Source of the DNA: Nostocoides jenkinsii Ben 74
Lineage (GTDB): Bacteria > Actinomycetota > Actinomycetes > Actinomycetales > Dermatophilaceae
Length of the DNA stretch: 64,000 nt
Direction: 5' to 3'
Assembly (NCBI RefSeq): GCF_001046875.1
Contig: NZ_HF571038.1
Coordinates: 565,203-629,202 of the forward strand
Shown here: piece by piece, positions 26,672 to 37,039 of the stretch
How positions within the stretch are numbered: the first letter of the stretch is position 1
Layout of the letters: the number at the start of each line of letters is the position of its first letter
The notes under the pieces: generated by a model
The model's input: only the letters and a program-made list of their open reading frames with translations
The model's database searches: none
Told to the model about the DNA's origin: nothing
Translations under genes and position numbers: made by a program

Positions 26672-28261
26672 TCAGTCGTCGAGGTCTGCGACCCGGGCGA
26701 GCGTGGCGTTGACTTCGTTGCCGATCGCGGTGAGCACCTCGGCCGGGATTTCCGAGTCCAGGGTGAGCACCACGAGAGCGGAGCCGCCCTGCTCGTTGCG
26801 GGACACCTGCATACCGGCGATGTTGACGCCGGCATCGCCGAGGAGTCGGCCGAATGCGCCGATGACGCCGGGACGATCGACATACGACAAGAAGGCCATG
26901 TGCTGGCTGAGGGGGACCTCGAGGTCAAAACCGTTGACGCCGATGATCTTCTGGACCATCTTCGGGCCCGTCAGGGTGCCGGAGATGGAGACGATCGAGC
27001 CATCCGCCAGCGTGCCACGCAGGGTGGTCACATTGCGGAAGTCCTCCGCCGTGGGGTTGGTGATCAGGCGCGCTTCGCAGCCACGCTCCGCCGCCATGAG
27101 CGGGGCGTTCACATACGTAACCGGCTCGTCGGTGATGTCGGTGAAGAGGCCCTTGAGCGCCGACAACTTCCAAATGCTGACGTCGAACTCGGTGATCTCG
27201 CCACGCACGTCGATGTCGAGCTGGACCGGGACGGAGCCTGCGACCGCGGTGAAGATGCGGCCGAGCTTCTCGACCAGGTCGATGCCCGGCCGGATTTCCT
27301 CGGCGATGACCCCACCCGCGACGTTGACGGCGTCGGGCACGATGTCCCCGGCCAGCGCGAGGCGCACCGACTTGGCGACCGCGATGCCGGCCTTCTCCTG
27401 CGCTTCCTCGGTGGACGCACCGAGGTGCGGGGTCACCACGACCGACTCGTGCTCAAACAGCGGCGATTCGGTGGTGGGCTCGGTCGCGAAGACGTCAAGA
27501 CCCGCGCCGCCAATGTGCCCGGACGCAATCGCATCGGCCAGGGCCGCCTCGTCGAGGATGCCACCGCGGGCGGCGTTGACGATGATGACGCCCTTCTTGG
27601 CCTTGGCCAGCGCTTCCTTGCCGATCAGGCCCAGCGTCTCCGGCGTCTTCGGCAGGTGGATCGAGATGAAGTCGGCCTCGGCGAGCAGCTCGTCGAGGCT
27701 GACCAAGCGGGCGCCCAACTGGCCCGCCTTCTGAGCCGAGACGTAAGGGTCGAAGGCGAGGATCTCCATACCGAAACCCTTGAGGCGTTCGCCGACGAGC
27801 TGGCCGATCCGGCCGAAGCCGACGATGCCGACCTTCTTGTCGAGGAGTTCGACACCGCCGTACTTGCTGCGCTTCCACGCCCCGCCCTTGAGCGCCTGGT
27901 TCGCCGGGGCGATATTGCGGGCCGCCGCGAGCATCAGGCCAACGGCGAGTTCCGCCGCGCTGGTGATATTGGAGGTCGGTGCGTTGACAACCATGACGCC
28001 GGCTTTCGACGCGGCGGGGACGTCGACATTGTCCAGGCCGACACCCGCGCGGGCGATGACCTTCAATCCCTTGGCGGCGGCGATGGCCTCGGCGTCCATC
28101 TTGGTCGCGGAACGGATCAGGACCGCCTCGACACCGGCCAGGGCAGAGAGCAAATCGGAGCGGTTGGCGCCGTCACAATGACGGACCTCGAAGTCGGGAC
28201 CCAGGGCATCCAGGGTGGCGGGCGAGAGTTCCTCGGCGATGAGCACGACCGGCTTGGTCAT
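26672..28261 (-). CDS. serA: D-3-phosphoglycerate dehydrogenase
   Basis: First enzyme of serine synthesis, oxidising 3-phosphoglycerate with NAD. The 529-residue product is the long actinobacterial/mycobacterial type. It has a substrate domain (1-~95), an NAD domain with VGIVGFGRIGQLVGERLKGFG near residue 145, catalytic HLPKTPET and the His in TPHLGASTEEAQEKAG near residue 280. An intervening domain (~315-450) and a C-terminal ACT domain (~455-529; YVDRPGVIGAFGRLLGDAGVNIAGMQV) for serine feedback follow. The second ATG (28261) is better spaced from AAGGA than the one at 28267. Confidence 0.96.
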   Translation of the reverse strand: MTKPVVLIAEELSPATLDALGPDFEVRHCDGANRSDLLSALAGVEAVLIRSATKMDAEAIAAAKGLKVIARAGVGLDNVDVPAASKAGVMVVNAPTSNITSAAELAVGLMLAAARNIAPANQALKGGAWKRSKYGGVELLDKKVGIVGFGRIGQLVGERLKGFGMEILAFDPYVSAQKAGQLGARLVSLDELLAEADFISIHLPKTPETLGLIGKEALAKAKKGVIIVNAARGGILDEAALADAIASGHIGGAGLDVFATEPTTESPLFEHESVVVTPHLGASTEEAQEKAGIAVAKSVRLALAGDIVPDAVNVAGGVIAEEIRPGIDLVEKLGRIFTAVAGSVPVQLDIDVRGEITEFDVSIWKLSALKGLFTDITDEPVTYVNAPLMAAERGCEARLITNPTAEDFRNVTTLRGTLADGSIVSISGTLTGPKMVQKIIGVNGFDLEVPLSQHMAFLSYVDRPGVIGAFGRLLGDAGVNIAGMQVSRNEQGGSALVVLTLDSEIPAEVLTAIGNEVNATLARVADLDD

Positions 28262-28323
28262 GAGCATGGTTCCTTCGATGGGACGGGCGGCCCCGCCGAC
28301 GCAGGTGGCGCGAGAAGGGATCG

Positions 28324-28372
28324 GGGCCCGGACTGCACAACCTTGTGCTGCGACTCAGCTTAGTTCGGGCCC
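28324..28372. promoter_or_regulatory. Dyad in the serA upstream region
   Basis: Arms GGGCCCGGACT and AGTTCGGGCCC (one mismatch) enclose a smaller perfect hairpin GCACAA-CC-TTGTGC (28335-28348). It lies 63-111 bp upstream of serA and 66 bp upstream of the divergent SDR start, so it could be an operator or an RNA structure in either leader. Confidence 0.45.
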
Positions 28373-28437
28373 TGACCCGTGCCGGCGGCGTTCACCTACT
28401 GACACGCGTGCCGGGTCGACGTGTCACGATCGAGGAC

Positions 28438-29208
28438 ATGCGAATCGTGGTCACGGGCGGCTCAGGCAATCTCGGTCGGGAGGTGATGGCCGCGCTGGCC
28501 AGCCTCGGCCACGACGCGGTCTCCGCGAGCCGCCGCACCGGGGTTGACCTGCGCACAGGCGCCGGACTCCCCGCCTCGCTCGCTGGCGCCGACGCCGTCG
28601 TGCACACCGCCGACACCCTGAAGCCGTGGGAGTTTCGCGAGGTCACCATCGGCGGGACACGGCGCCTCGGCGAAGCCGTCGCGTCGCTGGATCGACCGCC
28701 CCACGTGATCTACATCTCGATCGTCGGCGTCGATCACCACCCCTACGCCTACTACCGCGCGAAGTATGCCGCGGAAATGGCCCTTCGCGATCTGTCGATC
28801 CCGGTGACCATTCTGCGAGCGACCCAATTCCACTCTCTCGCAGCCGCGTTAGCGGGTATGCGGATCGGTCCGGTCGGTCTCGGAGTCCGCGGTATGGCGA
28901 TCCAGCCCGTCGACATCGCCTGGGTCGGGCGGCGGTTGGCAGAGTTGGCAAGTGGTCCCGTGCCAGGGTCCTTCGCCCGCGCCCCGGATCTCGCGGGGCC
29001 GGACCGCTTCGACGCGCGGGAAATCGCGGGGCTGGTGGCACGGCATACCGGGAAGTCGGCGCCGCGACGACTCGACCTTCCCCCGATCGGCGCCACCCTG
29101 CGTGCCTTCGCTGAGGGAGTGGTGCTGCCGGGGCCGAACGCCGAGGTGGGTGGCGCGCGCTTCGCCGACTGGCTGGCCCGCCAGCCGCGGGTGCTCCCGC
29201 GTCGCTGA
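28438..29208 (+). CDS. NAD(P)-binding, NmrA-like atypical SDR protein
   Basis: A 256-residue Rossmann protein starting MRIVVTGGSGNLGREVMAAL, with the dinucleotide motif GGSGNLG (residues 7-13). A VVHTADTLKPWEFREV segment near residue 58 and YISIVGVDHHPYAYYRAKYAAE near residue 95 include a Tyr-x3-Lys-like pair (YYRAKYAAE). Such proteins act as NAD(P)H-dependent reductases or redox sensors. Substrate unknown. It is divergent from serA and convergent with the following membrane protein gene. Confidence 0.85.
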   Translation: MRIVVTGGSGNLGREVMAALASLGHDAVSASRRTGVDLRTGAGLPASLAGADAVVHTADTLKPWEFREVTIGGTRRLGEAVASLDRPPHVIYISIVGVDHHPYAYYRAKYAAEMALRDLSIPVTILRATQFHSLAAALAGMRIGPVGLGVRGMAIQPVDIAWVGRRLAELASGPVPGSFARAPDLAGPDRFDAREIAGLVARHTGKSAPRRLDLPPIGATLRAFAEGVVLPGPNAEVGGARFADWLARQPRVLPRR

Positions 29209-29212
29209 GCCG

Positions 29213-29698
29213 TCAGCGCCCCGATCCGGCGCCCTCCAGACGGCGGCGCACCAGACGCGTGATGAGGAACACGGCCCCCACCAAGGCGGCGACCACGAGC
29301 GCCCACCACCACGGCACGGCCCCGCGGATCGACTCCAGGAGCGCGAAGCCCGCCGTGGTGTAGAGCGCCGCCCACAGCAGGGAGCCGACGATCGCCGCGG
29401 GCGTGTAGCGCCGTAGGGGCATCCGCAGCCCGCCCGCCGCGGCGTTGAGCACGGTCTGCACGCCCACAGTCAAGAATGACAACGTCACGAGCGGGGCACC
29501 AAAGCGCGCCATCACGGTCTCGGCCCGGCGCAGTGTGGGCCCGTCCAAGGTCCTGGTGATTCGTCCCCGGCGCGAGCGACCGGCTCCGGATCGAAGGCCG
29601 CGACCGACGGCATAGGTGGCGTGCGAGCGCGCCATCGCCCCGGCGAAGAAGAACAGGTAGACCGCCCAGAACGGCCACGAATCCACCAGTTCCCGCAC
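29213..29698 (-). CDS. DedA-like (VTT-domain) membrane protein
   Basis: A 161-residue membrane protein with hydrophobic segments at the N-terminus (WPFWAVYLFFFAGAMARS), the centre (VTLSFLTVGVQTVLNAAAG) and the C-terminus (WWWALVVAALVGAVFLIT). The central block, MARFGAPLVTLSFLTVGVQ followed by MPLRRYTPAAIVGSLLWA, matches the core of DedA/SNARE-associated proteins, which move lipids across membranes. It is shorter than typical DedA (about 200 residues). It ends 4 bp from the convergent SDR gene. Confidence 0.75.
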   Translation of the reverse strand: MRELVDSWPFWAVYLFFFAGAMARSHATYAVGRGLRSGAGRSRRGRITRTLDGPTLRRAETVMARFGAPLVTLSFLTVGVQTVLNAAAGGLRMPLRRYTPAAIVGSLLWAALYTTAGFALLESIRGAVPWWWALVVAALVGAVFLITRLVRRRLEGAGSGR

Positions 29699-29802
29699 GG
29701 GCCCGACGATATCGTCCGTCTACGCGACGACGGCCTCCCCGCCCGGCTGATTGCCGGATCGAAGAGACCGTCGAGGCGTGAAAACTGGCAGGCGTGGCCG
29801 GG

Positions 29803-30876
<1,074 letters not shown>

Positions 30877-31389
30877 TTATGCCGAGCGCAGGGCGCGATC
30901 GGAAATGGATCGGGCGCCGCGGCCCAGGGCGACGATGCCGGACTGGACGAGTTCCTTGATGCCGTAGGGCTCCAGCAGGGCCAGGAAGTCGCGGATCTTC
31001 TCGCTGTTGCCGGTCGCCTCGATGCTCATCGCCTCCGGCGTGACGTCGACGACCTTGCCGCGGAACAGTTGGGCGATCTCGATGATCTGACCGCGCGTCG
31101 CCGTGTCGCAGCGCACCTTGACCAGGACGATCTGGCGCTGGATGGAGTTCTGCGGCTCGATCTCGACGACCTTGAGCACCTCGACGAGCTTGTTGAGTTG
31201 CTTGGTCACCTGCTCCAGCGGCAGGGCATCGACATCGACGACGACGGTCATCCGGGAGACGTCGGGAAGTTCGGTCGGGCCCACGGCTAGGGAGTCGATA
31301 TTGAATCCGCGCCGGGAGAACAGCGCCGAGATCCGGGCGAGGACGCCCGGCTTGTCCTGGACCAGGACGGACAGAGTGTGCTTGGTCAT
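30877..31389 (-). CDS. ilvN: Acetolactate synthase small (regulatory) subunit
   Basis: Regulatory subunit that gives valine feedback inhibition to the IlvB enzyme. The 170-residue product has an N-terminal ACT domain (residues ~4-78; LSVLVQDKPGVLARISALFSRRGFNIDSL) and the C-terminal small-subunit domain (~85-165). Normal length. It lies 21 bp after ilvB and 42 bp before ilvC. Confidence 0.97.
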   Translation of the reverse strand: MTKHTLSVLVQDKPGVLARISALFSRRGFNIDSLAVGPTELPDVSRMTVVVDVDALPLEQVTKQLNKLVEVLKVVEIEPQNSIQRQIVLVKVRCDTATRGQIIEIAQLFRGKVVDVTPEAMSIEATGNSEKIRDFLALLEPYGIKELVQSGIVALGRGARSISDRALRSA

Positions 31390-31410
31390 GTCGTATGCCG
31401 CTCTCTCGCC

Positions 31411-33312
31411 TCAGTGTTGTCCGGTCGCGGTGCCGTCGTGGTCGGGGTCGAGGCCCTGCTCGTCGGCCTCGGATTCTTCCCGATCCCATTGCGGCGCCGT
31501 GTCTCTGGCGACCTGGATGAGGTCGTTGCTGACGCCGGCGGCGACCATCGGCCACACCATCGCGTCGCGCTCGACCACGAAGTCGATCACGACCGGGACG
31601 TCGTTGATCTCCATGGCCTTGCGGATGGTCGCATCGACGTCCTCGGGCGATTCGCAACGCAGGCCGACACACCCATACGCATCGGCAAGCTTGACGAAGT
31701 CGGGGATGCGCTCGCCCGCGTGAGAGGTGTGCAGGTCGGTATTGGAGTAGCGCTCGTTGTAGAACAGCGTCTGCCACTGCCGCACCATGCCGAGGCTGGA
31801 GTTGTTGATGATCGCGACCTTGATGGGGATGCGGTTGATGACGCAGGTAGCGAGTTCCTGGTTGGTCATCTGGAAGCAGCCGTCGCCGTCGATGGCCCAC
31901 ACGACCCGGTCGGGCTGGGCGACCTGTGCGCCCATCGCCGCCGGAACGGAATAGCCCATCGTGCCGAGGCCGCCGGAGTTGGCGAAGCTGTTGGGACGCT
32001 CGTAGTTAATGAATTGCGCCGCCCACATCTGGTGCTGACCCACGCCGGGAACATAGACCGCCTCCGGGCCAGCGATCGCGCCAAGCCGCTCGATGACATA
32101 TTGCGGCATGAGCGCCTCGCCTGTCGGAGCGCTGTAGCCGACCGGGAAGGTCGCCTTCCAGCCCAACGCACGCTCCCGCCAGGCGGTGTATGCCGCGGGG
32201 TCGACCGCGTAACCGCCCTGGGTCACCGCGGCCAGCAGGTCGGCAATGATCGCCTTGGCGTCGCCGACGATGGGCACATCCGCGACCCGGTTCTTGGAGA
32301 TCTCCGCCGGGTCGATGTCGGCGTGAATCACCTTGGCCTCGGGAGCAAACGACTTGAGCTCGCCGGTGACCCGGTCATCGAAACGGGCGCCCAGGGTGAT
32401 GAGCAGGTCGGACTTCTGCAGCCCCGTCACCGCGGCGACGGAGCCGTGCATGCCCGGCATACCGAGGTGGAGTTCGTGGCTGTCAGGGAAGGCACCGCGG
32501 GCCATCAGGGTCGTCACGACCGGGATGCCGGTCGCCTCAACGAAAGCCGCAAGTTCCTCGGCGGCGTGCGCGCGAATGATGCCGCCACCGACATACAGGA
32601 TGGGCCGTTGCGCTGCCTGGATCAGTCGGGCCGCCTCACGGATCTGCTTGGCGTGCGGCTTGACGACCGGGTGATAACCCGGCAAATGGATCTTCGGCGG
32701 CCAGGAGAAGGTGGTCTTGGCCTGCAGCGCGTCCTTGGAGATATCGACCAGCACCGGCCCCGGGCGCCCCGTCGAGGCGATGTGGAAAGCCTCGGCGATC
32801 ACCCGCGGGATCTCATCCGCCTTGGTCACGAGGTAGTTGTGCTTCGTGATCGGCATCGTGATGCCGCGAATGTCGGCCTCCTGGAAGGCATCCGTCCCGA
32901 TCGCCCGGGACGAAACCTGCCCGGTGATGGCGACGATCGGGACCGAGTCCATGTACGCATCGGCGATCGGAGTGACGAGATTCGTCGCACCGGGGCCGGA
33001 GGTCGCCATACAGACCCCGACCCGGCCGGTGGCCGCGGCATACCCCTGCGCTGCGTGCCCTGCGCCCTGCTCGTGGCGGACGAGGATGTGGCGGACTTTC
33101 GTGGAGTCCATCAGCGGGTCGTATGCGGGCAAGATCGCGCCGCCCGGGAGCCCGAACACCGTATCGGCGCCGACGGACTCCAGGGACAGGATGAGTGACT
33201 GTGCACCGGTGACCTCGACGGGGGAGGTCTTCGACACAGGCTGGGCCTTGTGGGCCATCGTTGCCGGACTCGGCGTCGCGGATCGCGTCGACGCGTGGTC
33301 TGTCGTTGTCAT
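31411..33312 (-). CDS. ilvB: Acetolactate synthase large (catalytic) subunit
   Basis: ThDP- and FAD-dependent enzyme that makes acetolactate or acetohydroxybutyrate, the shared first step of valine/leucine and second of isoleucine synthesis. The 633-residue product starts [14 protein letters not shown]. It has the ThDP catalytic Glu in [14 protein letters not shown] near residue 93, a central FAD domain and the C-terminal ThDP motif [15 protein letters not shown]...[12 protein letters not shown]. About 40 residues of N-terminal extension and a polar tail ([16 protein letters not shown]) are typical for actinobacteria. The operon ilvB-ilvN-ilvC is preceded by an attenuator. Confidence 0.97.
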   Translation of the reverse strand: MTTTDHASTRSATPSPATMAHKAQPVSKTSPVEVTGAQSLILSLESVGADTVFGLPGGAILPAYDPLMDSTKVRHILVRHEQGAGHAAQGYAAATGRVGVCMATSGPGATNLVTPIADAYMDSVPIVAITGQVSSRAIGTDAFQEADIRGITMPITKHNYLVTKADEIPRVIAEAFHIASTGRPGPVLVDISKDALQAKTTFSWPPKIHLPGYHPVVKPHAKQIREAARLIQAAQRPILYVGGGIIRAHAAEELAAFVEATGIPVVTTLMARGAFPDSHELHLGMPGMHGSVAAVTGLQKSDLLITLGARFDDRVTGELKSFAPEAKVIHADIDPAEISKNRVADVPIVGDAKAIIADLLAAVTQGGYAVDPAAYTAWRERALGWKATFPVGYSAPTGEALMPQYVIERLGAIAGPEAVYVPGVGQHQMWAAQFINYERPNSFANSGGLGTMGYSVPAAMGAQVAQPDRVVWAIDGDGCFQMTNQELATCVINRIPIKVAIINNSSLGMVRQWQTLFYNERYSNTDLHTSHAGERIPDFVKLADAYGCVGLRCESPEDVDATIRKAMEINDVPVVIDFVVERDAMVWPMVAAGVSNDLIQVARDTAPQWDREESEADEQGLDPDHDGTATGQH

Positions 33313-33366
33313 CTCGATCTTCGTTTCTCTGCGGTTGTCGTGTGGTTCGGTCCGTGGCACCCCAAC

Positions 33367-33400
33367 AAAAAACCCCTCGGTCCACGGGTGGACGTCGGGG
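33367..33400 (-). terminator. Intrinsic terminator of the ilvB leader (attenuator)
   Basis: On the minus strand CCCC-n3-GTCCAC pairs with GTGGAC-n3-GGGG, followed by TTTTTT. It lies 54 bp upstream of the ilvB start, in its leader. A second hairpin (GCGCGCT with AGCGCGC) lies between it and the leader peptide and overlaps the peptide end. Confidence 0.85.
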
Positions 33401-33421
33401 TAGCGCGCTAGCCGGGAAGGC

Positions 33422-33457
33422 TCAAGCGCGCTTATCAATTACGAGGAGGAATGCCAC
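33422..33457 (-). CDS. Leader peptide of the ilvBNC attenuator ([11 protein letters not shown])
   Basis: Twelve-codon frame GTG GCA TTC CTC CTC GTA ATT GAT AAG CGC GCT TGA, read M(V)[10 protein letters not shown]. Four consecutive codons specify Leu, Leu, Val and Ile, the products of the operon. The stop overlaps the first leader hairpin. A promoter candidate places the transcript start at or next to the GTG, so the peptide may be translated from a leaderless RNA. Confidence 0.8.
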   Translation of the reverse strand: MAFLLVIDKRA

Positions 33458-33463
33458 GTCTCC

Positions 33464-33493
33464 ACTCTGTCCCTTGGTCGTATGCCGCGTCAA
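33464..33493 (-). promoter_or_regulatory. Promoter candidate for the ilvBNC leader
   Basis: Minus-strand -35 TTGACG (33488-33493), 18-bp spacer, -10 CAGAGT (33464-33469). The start would fall about 7 bp downstream, at the leader-peptide GTG (33457). Confidence 0.55.
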
Positions 33494-33500
33494 CGCGAAC

Positions 33501-33556
33501 CGCCCACGTCTCACCTAGCGGACTTGTGATCTCACCGACAGGCGAGGACGTGGGCG
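33501..33556 (-). terminator. Dyad downstream of ilvD
   Basis: 10-bp perfect arms CGCCCACGTC (33501-33510) and GACGTGGGCG (33547-33556), 12 bp after the ilvD stop and just upstream of the ilvB promoter candidate. Probable ilvD terminator with a long loop, or an ilvB operator. Confidence 0.45.
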
Positions 33557-33568
33557 GCTCGGCGCAGG

Positions 33569-35413
33569 TCAGGGGACGACGCGAACAGCGCCGTCGGCGG
33601 CGGAGGAGGCCATCGAGGCGTATGCCCGGAGCGCGGCCGAGACGGGCCTGTCCCGGTCAACCGGGGTGAAGGGGCGCTCGCGGGCCTGCTGCTTGGCCAG
33701 TCGCTCGTCCAGAATCTCTTGCGGCACAGCGAGGTTCACCGACCGACCCGGGATGTCGATCTCAATGACGTCGCCATCTTCGACCAGCGCGATCACGCCA
33801 CCGCTGGCCGCCTCGGGTGAGACGTGCCCGATCGACAGCCCGGAGGTGCCGCCGGAGAAGCGGCCATCGGTGATCAGGGCGCATGCCTGGCCGAGGCCGC
33901 GGCCCTTGAGGAAGGAGGTCGGGTAGAGCATCTCCTGCATCCCCGGGCCCCCCTTGGGGCCCTCGTAGCGGATGACGACCACGTCGCCTTCCGTGACTCG
34001 CTTGTTGAGGATGCCGCTGACGGCATCGTCCTGGGACTCGAAGACGACCGCGGGGCCGGCGAAGCGCCATACGGACTCCGGGACACCGGCGGTCTTGACG
34101 ACGCACCCGGCCGGGGCGAGATTGCCGGTGAGGACGGCGAGGCCGCCGTCCACGGTGTAGGCGTTGGCCTTGTCTCGGATGCAGCCGTTGGCGGCGTCGA
34201 TGTCGAGGGAGGCCCACCGGTTGGTGGTCGAGAAGGGCTCGGTGGTGCGGACGCCGCCGGGGGCGGCGTGGAAGAGGTCGAGGGCCGCGTCGGAGGGCGA
34301 GCCACCGCGAATGTCCCACTCCCCCAACCAATCTGTGAGAGTGGCGGCGTGCACGGAGTGGACGTCACGCTTGAGCATCCCGCCGCGGTCAAGTTCGCCG
34401 AGGATGGCCGGAATGCCGCCGGCGCGGTGGACATCCTCCATGTGGTACTTCGGACTGTTGGGAGCGACCTTCGCCAGACACGGCACGCGGCGGCTGATGG
34501 CATCGATATCGGCCATGTGGAAGTCGAGGTCGGCCTCGCGCGCGGCGGCGAGCAGGTGGAGCACGGTATTGGTTGACCCGCCCATGGCGACGTCGAGCGC
34601 GACGGCATTGGAGAACGCGTCAAAGGTCGCGATATTGCGCGGCAGGACCGACTCGTCGTCGCCGTCGTAGTAGCGCTTGCAGAGCTCGACGATCAGTTCG
34701 CCGGCGCGCAGGAAGAGGTCCTTGCGGGCGGCATGGGTGGCGAGGGTCGAGCCATTGCCCGGCAGGGACAGGCCGATGGCCTCGGTGAGGCAGTTCATCG
34801 AGTTGGCGGTGAACATGCCAGAGCAGGAGCCGCAGGTCGGGCAGGCGGAGCGCTCGATCGCATCGAGTTGATCGTCGCTGACCGCGTCATTGGAGGAGGC
34901 GATCATCGCGTCGATCAGGTCGATCTTGTCGTGCACGATGCCCTCGATGGCAACGGTCTTGCCGGCCTCCATCGGACCACCGGAAACGAAGACAACCGGG
35001 ATGTTCAGACGCAGCGCCGCGAGCAGCATGCCGGGAGTGATCTTGTCGCAGTTGGAGATACACACCAAGGCATCGGCGCAGTGGGCGTTCACCATGTACT
35101 CCACCGCGTCGGCGATGAGCTCGCGGGAGGGGAGCGAATAGAGCATCCCGGCGTGGCCCATGGCGATGCCGTCATCGACCGCGATGGTGTTGAACTCCTT
35201 CGCGACACCGCCGGCCTCGGCGACGGCGCCGGCGACGAGTTGGCCGAGATCCTTGAGGTGCACATGCCCCGGGACGAACTGCGTGAAGCTATTGGCGATG
35301 GCGACGATCGGCTTGCCGAAGTCGTCATCGGTCATCCCCGTAGCCCGCCACAGCGCGCGGGCCCCCGCCATCGTCCGGCCGTGGGTGGAGGTTCGAGAGC
35401 GCAGCGCAGGCAT
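33569..35413 (-). CDS. ilvD: Dihydroxy-acid dehydratase
   Basis: Iron-sulfur dehydratase, third step of valine and isoleucine synthesis. The 614-residue product has [20 protein letters not shown] near residue 120 and [22 protein letters not shown] near residue 190, which supply the cluster ligands. [13 protein letters not shown] and [23 protein letters not shown] lie in the C-terminal half. It is transcribed separately from ilvBNC (110 bp to the ilvB leader frame, with a dyad between). Confidence 0.97.
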   Translation of the reverse strand: MPALRSRTSTHGRTMAGARALWRATGMTDDDFGKPIVAIANSFTQFVPGHVHLKDLGQLVAGAVAEAGGVAKEFNTIAVDDGIAMGHAGMLYSLPSRELIADAVEYMVNAHCADALVCISNCDKITPGMLLAALRLNIPVVFVSGGPMEAGKTVAIEGIVHDKIDLIDAMIASSNDAVSDDQLDAIERSACPTCGSCSGMFTANSMNCLTEAIGLSLPGNGSTLATHAARKDLFLRAGELIVELCKRYYDGDDESVLPRNIATFDAFSNAVALDVAMGGSTNTVLHLLAAAREADLDFHMADIDAISRRVPCLAKVAPNSPKYHMEDVHRAGGIPAILGELDRGGMLKRDVHSVHAATLTDWLGEWDIRGGSPSDAALDLFHAAPGGVRTTEPFSTTNRWASLDIDAANGCIRDKANAYTVDGGLAVLTGNLAPAGCVVKTAGVPESVWRFAGPAVVFESQDDAVSGILNKRVTEGDVVVIRYEGPKGGPGMQEMLYPTSFLKGRGLGQACALITDGRFSGGTSGLSIGHVSPEAASGGVIALVEDGDVIEIDIPGRSVNLAVPQEILDERLAKQQARERPFTPVDRDRPVSAALRAYASMASSAADGAVRVVP

Positions 35414-35512
35414 ACGGTCGATTCTCGCACCGTGCGGCGCGCGCGGCCGGGAAGTCCGCGGCTCGGGCGGGCGATCAGCGCGATAGGCCGTTAGGACCAG
35501 CGCCGCGGGCCG

Positions 35513-36031
35513 TTAGGCGCGGGCGATGTGGAAGCGGTCGAGCCGCGCCGCACCGAAGGCAAGATCACGCCAGTGCCCGGCGAAGGTGAGGATCGCCATA
35601 CTCGTCGTGGGGAATCCCTGAGCGAGGAGTTCGTGAGCTTGCGGGCTGCCCTCCCCGTCAGCGAGCAGGCTGGTGAAGGCGGGTATGCCGGGTGCGTGCC
35701 CGACCACCATCACCACGCTCGCGTCCTCGTCACTGTCGCGAACGACCTCCAACAGCGCCTCGGGATGGGCGTTGTAGATCCGATCCTCATACCGAACGTC
35801 GGTCTCGCAACAGCCGCCCTCCCACAGGGCTTGTGTCGTCTGGCGGGTGCGTTCGGCGGTGGAGCAGAGGACTTCGTCAGCACCGAGATCGTGCGCATGG
35901 AGCCACGCACCCGCCGCGCGGGCATCCTTCCAGCCGTCGCTGGTCAGGTCTCGATCGTGGTCGGCCGCGCCCGACTCGGCGTTGGCGTGGCGAAGCAGGA
36001 TCAGCGTTCGGTCCATTGACGACGTCGTCAT
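35513..36031 (-). CDS. Histidine phosphatase family protein (SixA-like)
   Basis: A 172-residue protein of the phosphoglycerate-mutase-like histidine phosphatase superfamily. The catalytic RH motif is LILLRHANAES (residues 10-20; here RHA instead of RHG, as in SixA). The second His is in VVMVVGHAPGIP near residue 110. The short length and RHA fit SixA-type phosphohistidine phosphatases, which remove phosphate from phosphocarrier or histidine-kinase proteins. The target is unknown. Confidence 0.88.
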   Translation of the reverse strand: MTTSSMDRTLILLRHANAESGAADHDRDLTSDGWKDARAAGAWLHAHDLGADEVLCSTAERTRQTTQALWEGGCCETDVRYEDRIYNAHPEALLEVVRDSDEDASVVMVVGHAPGIPAFTSLLADGEGSPQAHELLAQGFPTTSMAILTFAGHWRDLAFGAARLDRFHIARA

Positions 36032-36184
36032 GGTCCAAGCATGCCCCGCGGGGAGACGTCACCGAAAGCCACCCCGGGAACAACCGCCCGGAATTGCTAG
36101 TTTGGCTCCGCGGTGACCGCCGCGCACTGGAGCACTGCGGCGCCGAGCGCCACGCGGCGCATGAGCAGATTGAGGTATGCCCCT

Positions 36185-36895
36185 ATGTCGAACGCTGTTG
36201 ACGACATCCTGAACAGCCTGGACATGGCCCAGCTCGCCGACATGGTGGGCGCTTCCCAGAGCGAGGTCGAGCAGGCCACCGCGGCGGCGCTGCCGGCATT
36301 GTTCGGAGGCCTGGACGCCAACGCTCAGGACCCGGCGGGTGCCGGATCGATTCTGGAGGCCCTCGGCCAGCATGACGGCGAGCTCCTCGACGGCGGCGTC
36401 GACCTGGGACAGGTGGACGCGCAAGACGGCGAGGCCATCACGCGGCACATCTTCGGCAGCAACGAGGACGCCGTCTACAACCAGCTCGGTGGGTATGGCG
36501 CGGCGGGCGGCCTCGGCGGCAGCCTCTTCCGCAAGCTCCTGCCGATCCTGGCCCCAATCGTGCTGTCCTACATCATGAAGCAGATGACCCAGCGCACCGG
36601 CGGCTCGTCCTCCGGCTCGGGCGGCGGCGGTCTCGGCGACATCCTCGGCCAGGTGCTGGGCGGCAAATCGGCCGCGCAGCCGCAGGACGCCCAGGTGGAC
36701 GACAACGTGCTGCCGCAGCGCACCGAACCGACCTCCTCGGCTCCGTCGACGTCCGGGCAGCCGGACCTGAACGACATCCTCAAGGACGTCCTCGGCGGCG
36801 CTGCCTCCAGCCAGACCAGCCGCCAGCAGGCACCGTCCGGTGGCGGCAGCGTGATCGACATCCTGGGCTCGATCCTCGGCGGCGGCCGCCGCTGA
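36185..36895 (+). CDS. DUF937 domain protein
   Basis: A 236-residue protein of the DUF937 (YidB-like) family. The N-terminal part, VDDILNSLDMAQLADMVGAS followed by ALPALFGGLDANAQDP, and repeated GGLGDILGQVLGG / LNDILKDVLGG / VIDILGSILGGG motifs in a Gly/Ser/Gln-rich C-terminal half are typical. A hydrophobic segment, LLPILAPIVLSYIMKQM, lies near residue 123. Function unknown in the family as I know it. It is transcribed alone. Confidence 0.88.
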   Translation: MSNAVDDILNSLDMAQLADMVGASQSEVEQATAAALPALFGGLDANAQDPAGAGSILEALGQHDGELLDGGVDLGQVDAQDGEAITRHIFGSNEDAVYNQLGGYGAAGGLGGSLFRKLLPILAPIVLSYIMKQMTQRTGGSSSGSGGGGLGDILGQVLGGKSAAQPQDAQVDDNVLPQRTEPTSSAPSTSGQPDLNDILKDVLGGAASSQTSRQQAPSGGGSVIDILGSILGGGRR

Positions 36896-36924
36896 TCGGG
36901 CTTCGGCTACGAACTCCCGCCGCG

Positions 36925-37022
36925 CCCGTTCTGACGGGTTTGGGTGGCTTTCCGGCTCTATGGGTGGGAAACCCACGGCCGGAAAGCCACCCAAACCGCT
37001 GGAAAGTGGGACTGGGCGGGAA
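36925..37022. repeat. Palindromic intergenic repeat, intact copy
   Basis: A roughly 100-bp element with a perfect 19-bp inverted repeat, GTTTGGGTGGCTTTCCGGC at 36938-36956 and its complement at 36978-36996. The loop itself holds TGGGT/ACCCA. Flanks CGCCCG at the left and GGGCGGGAA at the right are shared with a second copy at 37929-37969 plus 44794-44851, which is split by the composite transposon. REP- or MITE-like; no coding capacity. Confidence 0.85.
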
Positions 37023-37039
37023 CCTGTCGGCCCGTCTGT

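Noticed and set aside
33313-33438. 42-codon N-terminal extension of IlvB
   Set aside because: The stretch is the attenuator (terminator and leader peptide); the family start MTTTDHAST is at 33312.
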